NCBI RefSeq assembly: GCF_014297595.2
Contig: NZ_CP060414.2
Span: 1,488,001 to 1,552,000, forward strand
DNA: 64,000 nucleotides
Direction of reading: 5' to 3'
Source of the DNA: Neisseria musculi
GTDB lineage: Bacteria > Pseudomonadota > Gammaproteobacteria > Burkholderiales > Neisseriaceae
This document shows positions 62,447-64,000 of the stretch, piece after piece. The notes below the pieces were generated by a model. The model had not been told where the DNA came from. It did no database searches and saw nothing but the letters and a program-made list of their open reading frames with translations. Every line of letters starts with the position of its first letter. Within the stretch, counting starts at the first letter, position 1. Both the position numbers and the translations under genes were made by a program.

Positions 62447-63646
62447 TTAGAAAGCATATAAGCTGTACAGATATCCTGATTTCTTACCCAACACTGGCTG
62501 CTCTGCCCGTTCGGTCATCGTTTCCCTCAAAGCGTCCAAACCCAGGTTTTCGGTAACTGAAACACTCACCGCCACCACCCTACCCTGTTTGTCGCGCAAT
62601 ATGCCGGCAGGGCGTTGGCTGTCGGGCAATAGATCTATTTTGTTATACACCACCAGCTGCGGTATTTCATGGGCGCCGATTTCTTCGAGTACAGCATTCA
62701 CAGCGTCCATCTGCCGCTCGAAATCAGGGTGGGCCGCATCGACAACGTGCAACAGCACATCGGCCAATGCGGTTTCCTCAAGCGTGGCCGAAAAAGCCGA
62801 CACCAGCTTGTGCGGCAAATCGCGCACAAAACCTACCGTGTCGGTGAGAACCACGCTGGTTTGGTGGTTGAGATACAGACGGCGGGCGGTGGTGTCGAGT
62901 GTGGCGAAAAGCTGGTCTTTCGCCAATACATCGGCTTTGGTCAGCCGGTTGAACAGGCTGGATTTGCCGGCATTGGTGTAACCCACCAGCGCAAAAGTTT
63001 TGATATTGCCCTGCATGCGCGCCTTGCGGCGGGTGGCGCGTTGTTTCTGCACATTATGCAGCTGCTTTTTCAGCGCGGTGATTTTTTGGTTGATGAGGCG
63101 GCGGTCGGTTTCGAGCCGGGTTTCGCCCGGCCCTTTCAGGCCGATACCGCCTTTTTGGCTTTTCAGATGGCCGTAGCCGCGCACCAGGCGTCCGCTCAGG
63201 TGGCTGAGCTGCGCCAGCTCTACCTGCAGTTTGCCTTCCTGCGACTGTGCGCGTTTGGCAAAAATCGCCAGAATCAGGCCGACACGGTCGAGCACGCGGC
63301 ATTGCAGTGCCTGCTCCAAATTGCGCTCCTGCGTGGGGCTGAGTTCGTGGTTGAACACCACCAGCTCGATATTGTGCCGCCGCACGGCTTCGGCCAGCTC
63401 TTGTGCCTTGCCGGTTCCCACAAATAAAGCAGTGTGCGCTTTGCTGCGCCTGGCGGTTTCGGTGCACACCAAATCGCCGCCTGCGGCCCTCACCAGCTCT
63501 GCTGCTTCGTTTAAGGCCGTCTGAAACGCTTGAATGCGCAACTCGTTGGCACCGGTATAGCCGGCTTCGAGCATCACGCCCGCCAACATCACGCGCTCAG
63601 GATTTTCAAGGGATTTGTCGATTTGAAACAGGGTGGGTTTGCTCAC
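62447..63646 (-). CDS. hflX: GTPase HflX
   Basis: 399-residue Obg-HflX-family GTPase that splits stalled or heat-damaged 70S ribosomes. The N-terminal HflX domain (AGVMLEAGYTGANELRIQAF, ELSPTQERNLEQALQCRVLD) and the helical LSGRLVRGYGHLKSQKGGIG with GGIGLKGPGETRLETDRRLI are clear. G domain: G1 LVGYTNAGKSSLFNRL near 208, G3 LTDTVGFVRDLP near 262, G4 VYNKIDLL near 345. The last residues (KKSGYLYSLYAF) are not strongly family-like and are next to transposase debris, so the C-terminus may have been changed. The hfq gene is not adjacent here. Confidence 0.94.
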   Translation of the reverse strand: MSKPTLFQIDKSLENPERVMLAGVMLEAGYTGANELRIQAFQTALNEAAELVRAAGGDLVCTETARRSKAHTALFVGTGKAQELAEAVRRHNIELVVFNHELSPTQERNLEQALQCRVLDRVGLILAIFAKRAQSQEGKLQVELAQLSHLSGRLVRGYGHLKSQKGGIGLKGPGETRLETDRRLINQKITALKKQLHNVQKQRATRRKARMQGNIKTFALVGYTNAGKSSLFNRLTKADVLAKDQLFATLDTTARRLYLNHQTSVVLTDTVGFVRDLPHKLVSAFSATLEETALADVLLHVVDAAHPDFERQMDAVNAVLEEIGAHEIPQLVVYNKIDLLPDSQRPAGILRDKQGRVVAVSVSVTENLGLDALRETMTERAEQPVLGKKSGYLYSLYAF

Positions 63647-63688
63647 GGCGCAGGCTCCATCGGGCGGTTTTTTCAGACGGCCTGGAAG

Positions 63689-64000
63689 CTAGGCCGTTCT
63701 CGGCACTTTGTTAAACAGCCGGTAAAAATTTTCGGTGGTGGTTTCGGCGATGCGCTCCGGCGTTTCACCGCGCAGCTGCGCCACGAAATCGGCGGTATGT
63801 TTCACATAGGCCGGCTCATTGGGTTTGCCGCGCTTGGGCACGGGAGCAAGAAACGGCGCATCGGTTTCGAGCAAGATGCGGTCGGCGGGCACATATTTGG
63901 CCGCCGCCTGAATATCGGGAGCGTTTTTAAAGGTAACGATGCCGGAAAACGAAATATAAAAGCCCAAATCCAGTGCGGCTTTGGCCACTTCAACGTTTTC
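63689..64000 (-). CDS. TatD-family hydrolase, N-terminus outside the window
   Basis: C-terminal 103 residues of a metal-dependent TatD-type nuclease. The readable part has [20 protein letters not shown], then the signature [20 protein letters not shown] with the metal-binding aspartate, [18 protein letters not shown] and the C-terminal [13 protein letters not shown]. The start is missing because the window ends. It is upstream of hflX on the same strand with a 42-bp gap that contains an uptake sequence. TatD and YcfH/YjjV paralogues cannot be told apart from this piece. Confidence 0.9.
   Translation of the reverse strand, partial: ENVEVAKAALDLGFYISFSGIVTFKNAPDIQAAAKYVPADRILLETDAPFLAPVPKRGKPNEPAYVKHTADFVAQLRGETPERIAETTTENFYRLFNKVPRTA

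Overview
The window comes from a member of the Neisseriaceae, most likely Neisseria itself or a close relative. The strongest sign is the 12-base DNA uptake sequence AGGCCGTCTGAA and its complement. I count roughly 85 to 90 copies of the 10-base core by eye, often as inverted pairs downstream of genes. Gene content agrees: mtrR-mtrCDE, tspA next to yciB-yciI-bolA-ppiC, paired bacterioferritins bfrA/bfrB, cytochrome c5, comP and an IS1016-type element. The species cannot be named from the sequence alone. The DNA reads as ordinary chromosome: no prophage, integrated plasmid or CRISPR array was seen.

Layout. 1-9 kb: argH (cut by the window edge), a divergent AlgZ/FimS-type histidine kinase without a neighbouring regulator, a zinc metallopeptidase, agmatinase, DedA, a repeat-rich gap, glmM and prmB. 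9-16 kb: the mtrCDE efflux operon with divergent mtrR and a well preserved promoter/operator region. 16-24 kb: two parvulin-type isomerases flanking a DUF389 membrane protein, then bolA, yciI, yciB and the divergent tspA/fimV. 23.6-24.8 kb: an intact IS1016-like element with 8-bp target duplication, an 82-bp MITE-like element and other repeats. 25-32 kb: anmK, a phosphate transporter, tRNA-Ser(GGA), uup, an RDD protein, diheme cytochrome c5 and tRNA-Arg(CCG). 32-41 kb: branched-chain amino acid operon ilvI-ilvH-(ABM protein)-ilvC, dapC, metX-metW and crcB/fluC. 41-50 kb: purE, a CpoB-like lipoprotein, an O-methyltransferase, DUF3460, pcnB, a glutaredoxin-like protein, a YihD-like protein and recB. 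50-56 kb: bfrB/bfrA, typA, a nucleotide-sugar-epimerase-like protein, comP and a second minor pilin. 57-64 kb: macA-macB with a dedicated outer-membrane factor, an IS481-type transposase remnant, hflX and tatD (cut by the window edge).

How it fits together. Two tripartite drug-export systems (MtrCDE and MacAB plus outer-membrane factor) lie about 45 kb apart. ComP, the pilin that binds the uptake sequence in Neisseria, is encoded in a window dense with that sequence; some copies have been absorbed into coding sequence, including a start codon and a signal peptide. Amino acid synthesis (arg, ilv, dap, met), cell-wall synthesis and recycling (glmM, anmK) and iron storage make up most of the rest.

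The least explained material is intergenic: a family of about 155-bp repeats with terminal inverted repeats, a pair of about 180-bp sequences that both encode an 11-residue peptide starting MPKGT, an 82-bp palindromic MITE, and isolated perfect inverted repeats upstream of prmB and macA.
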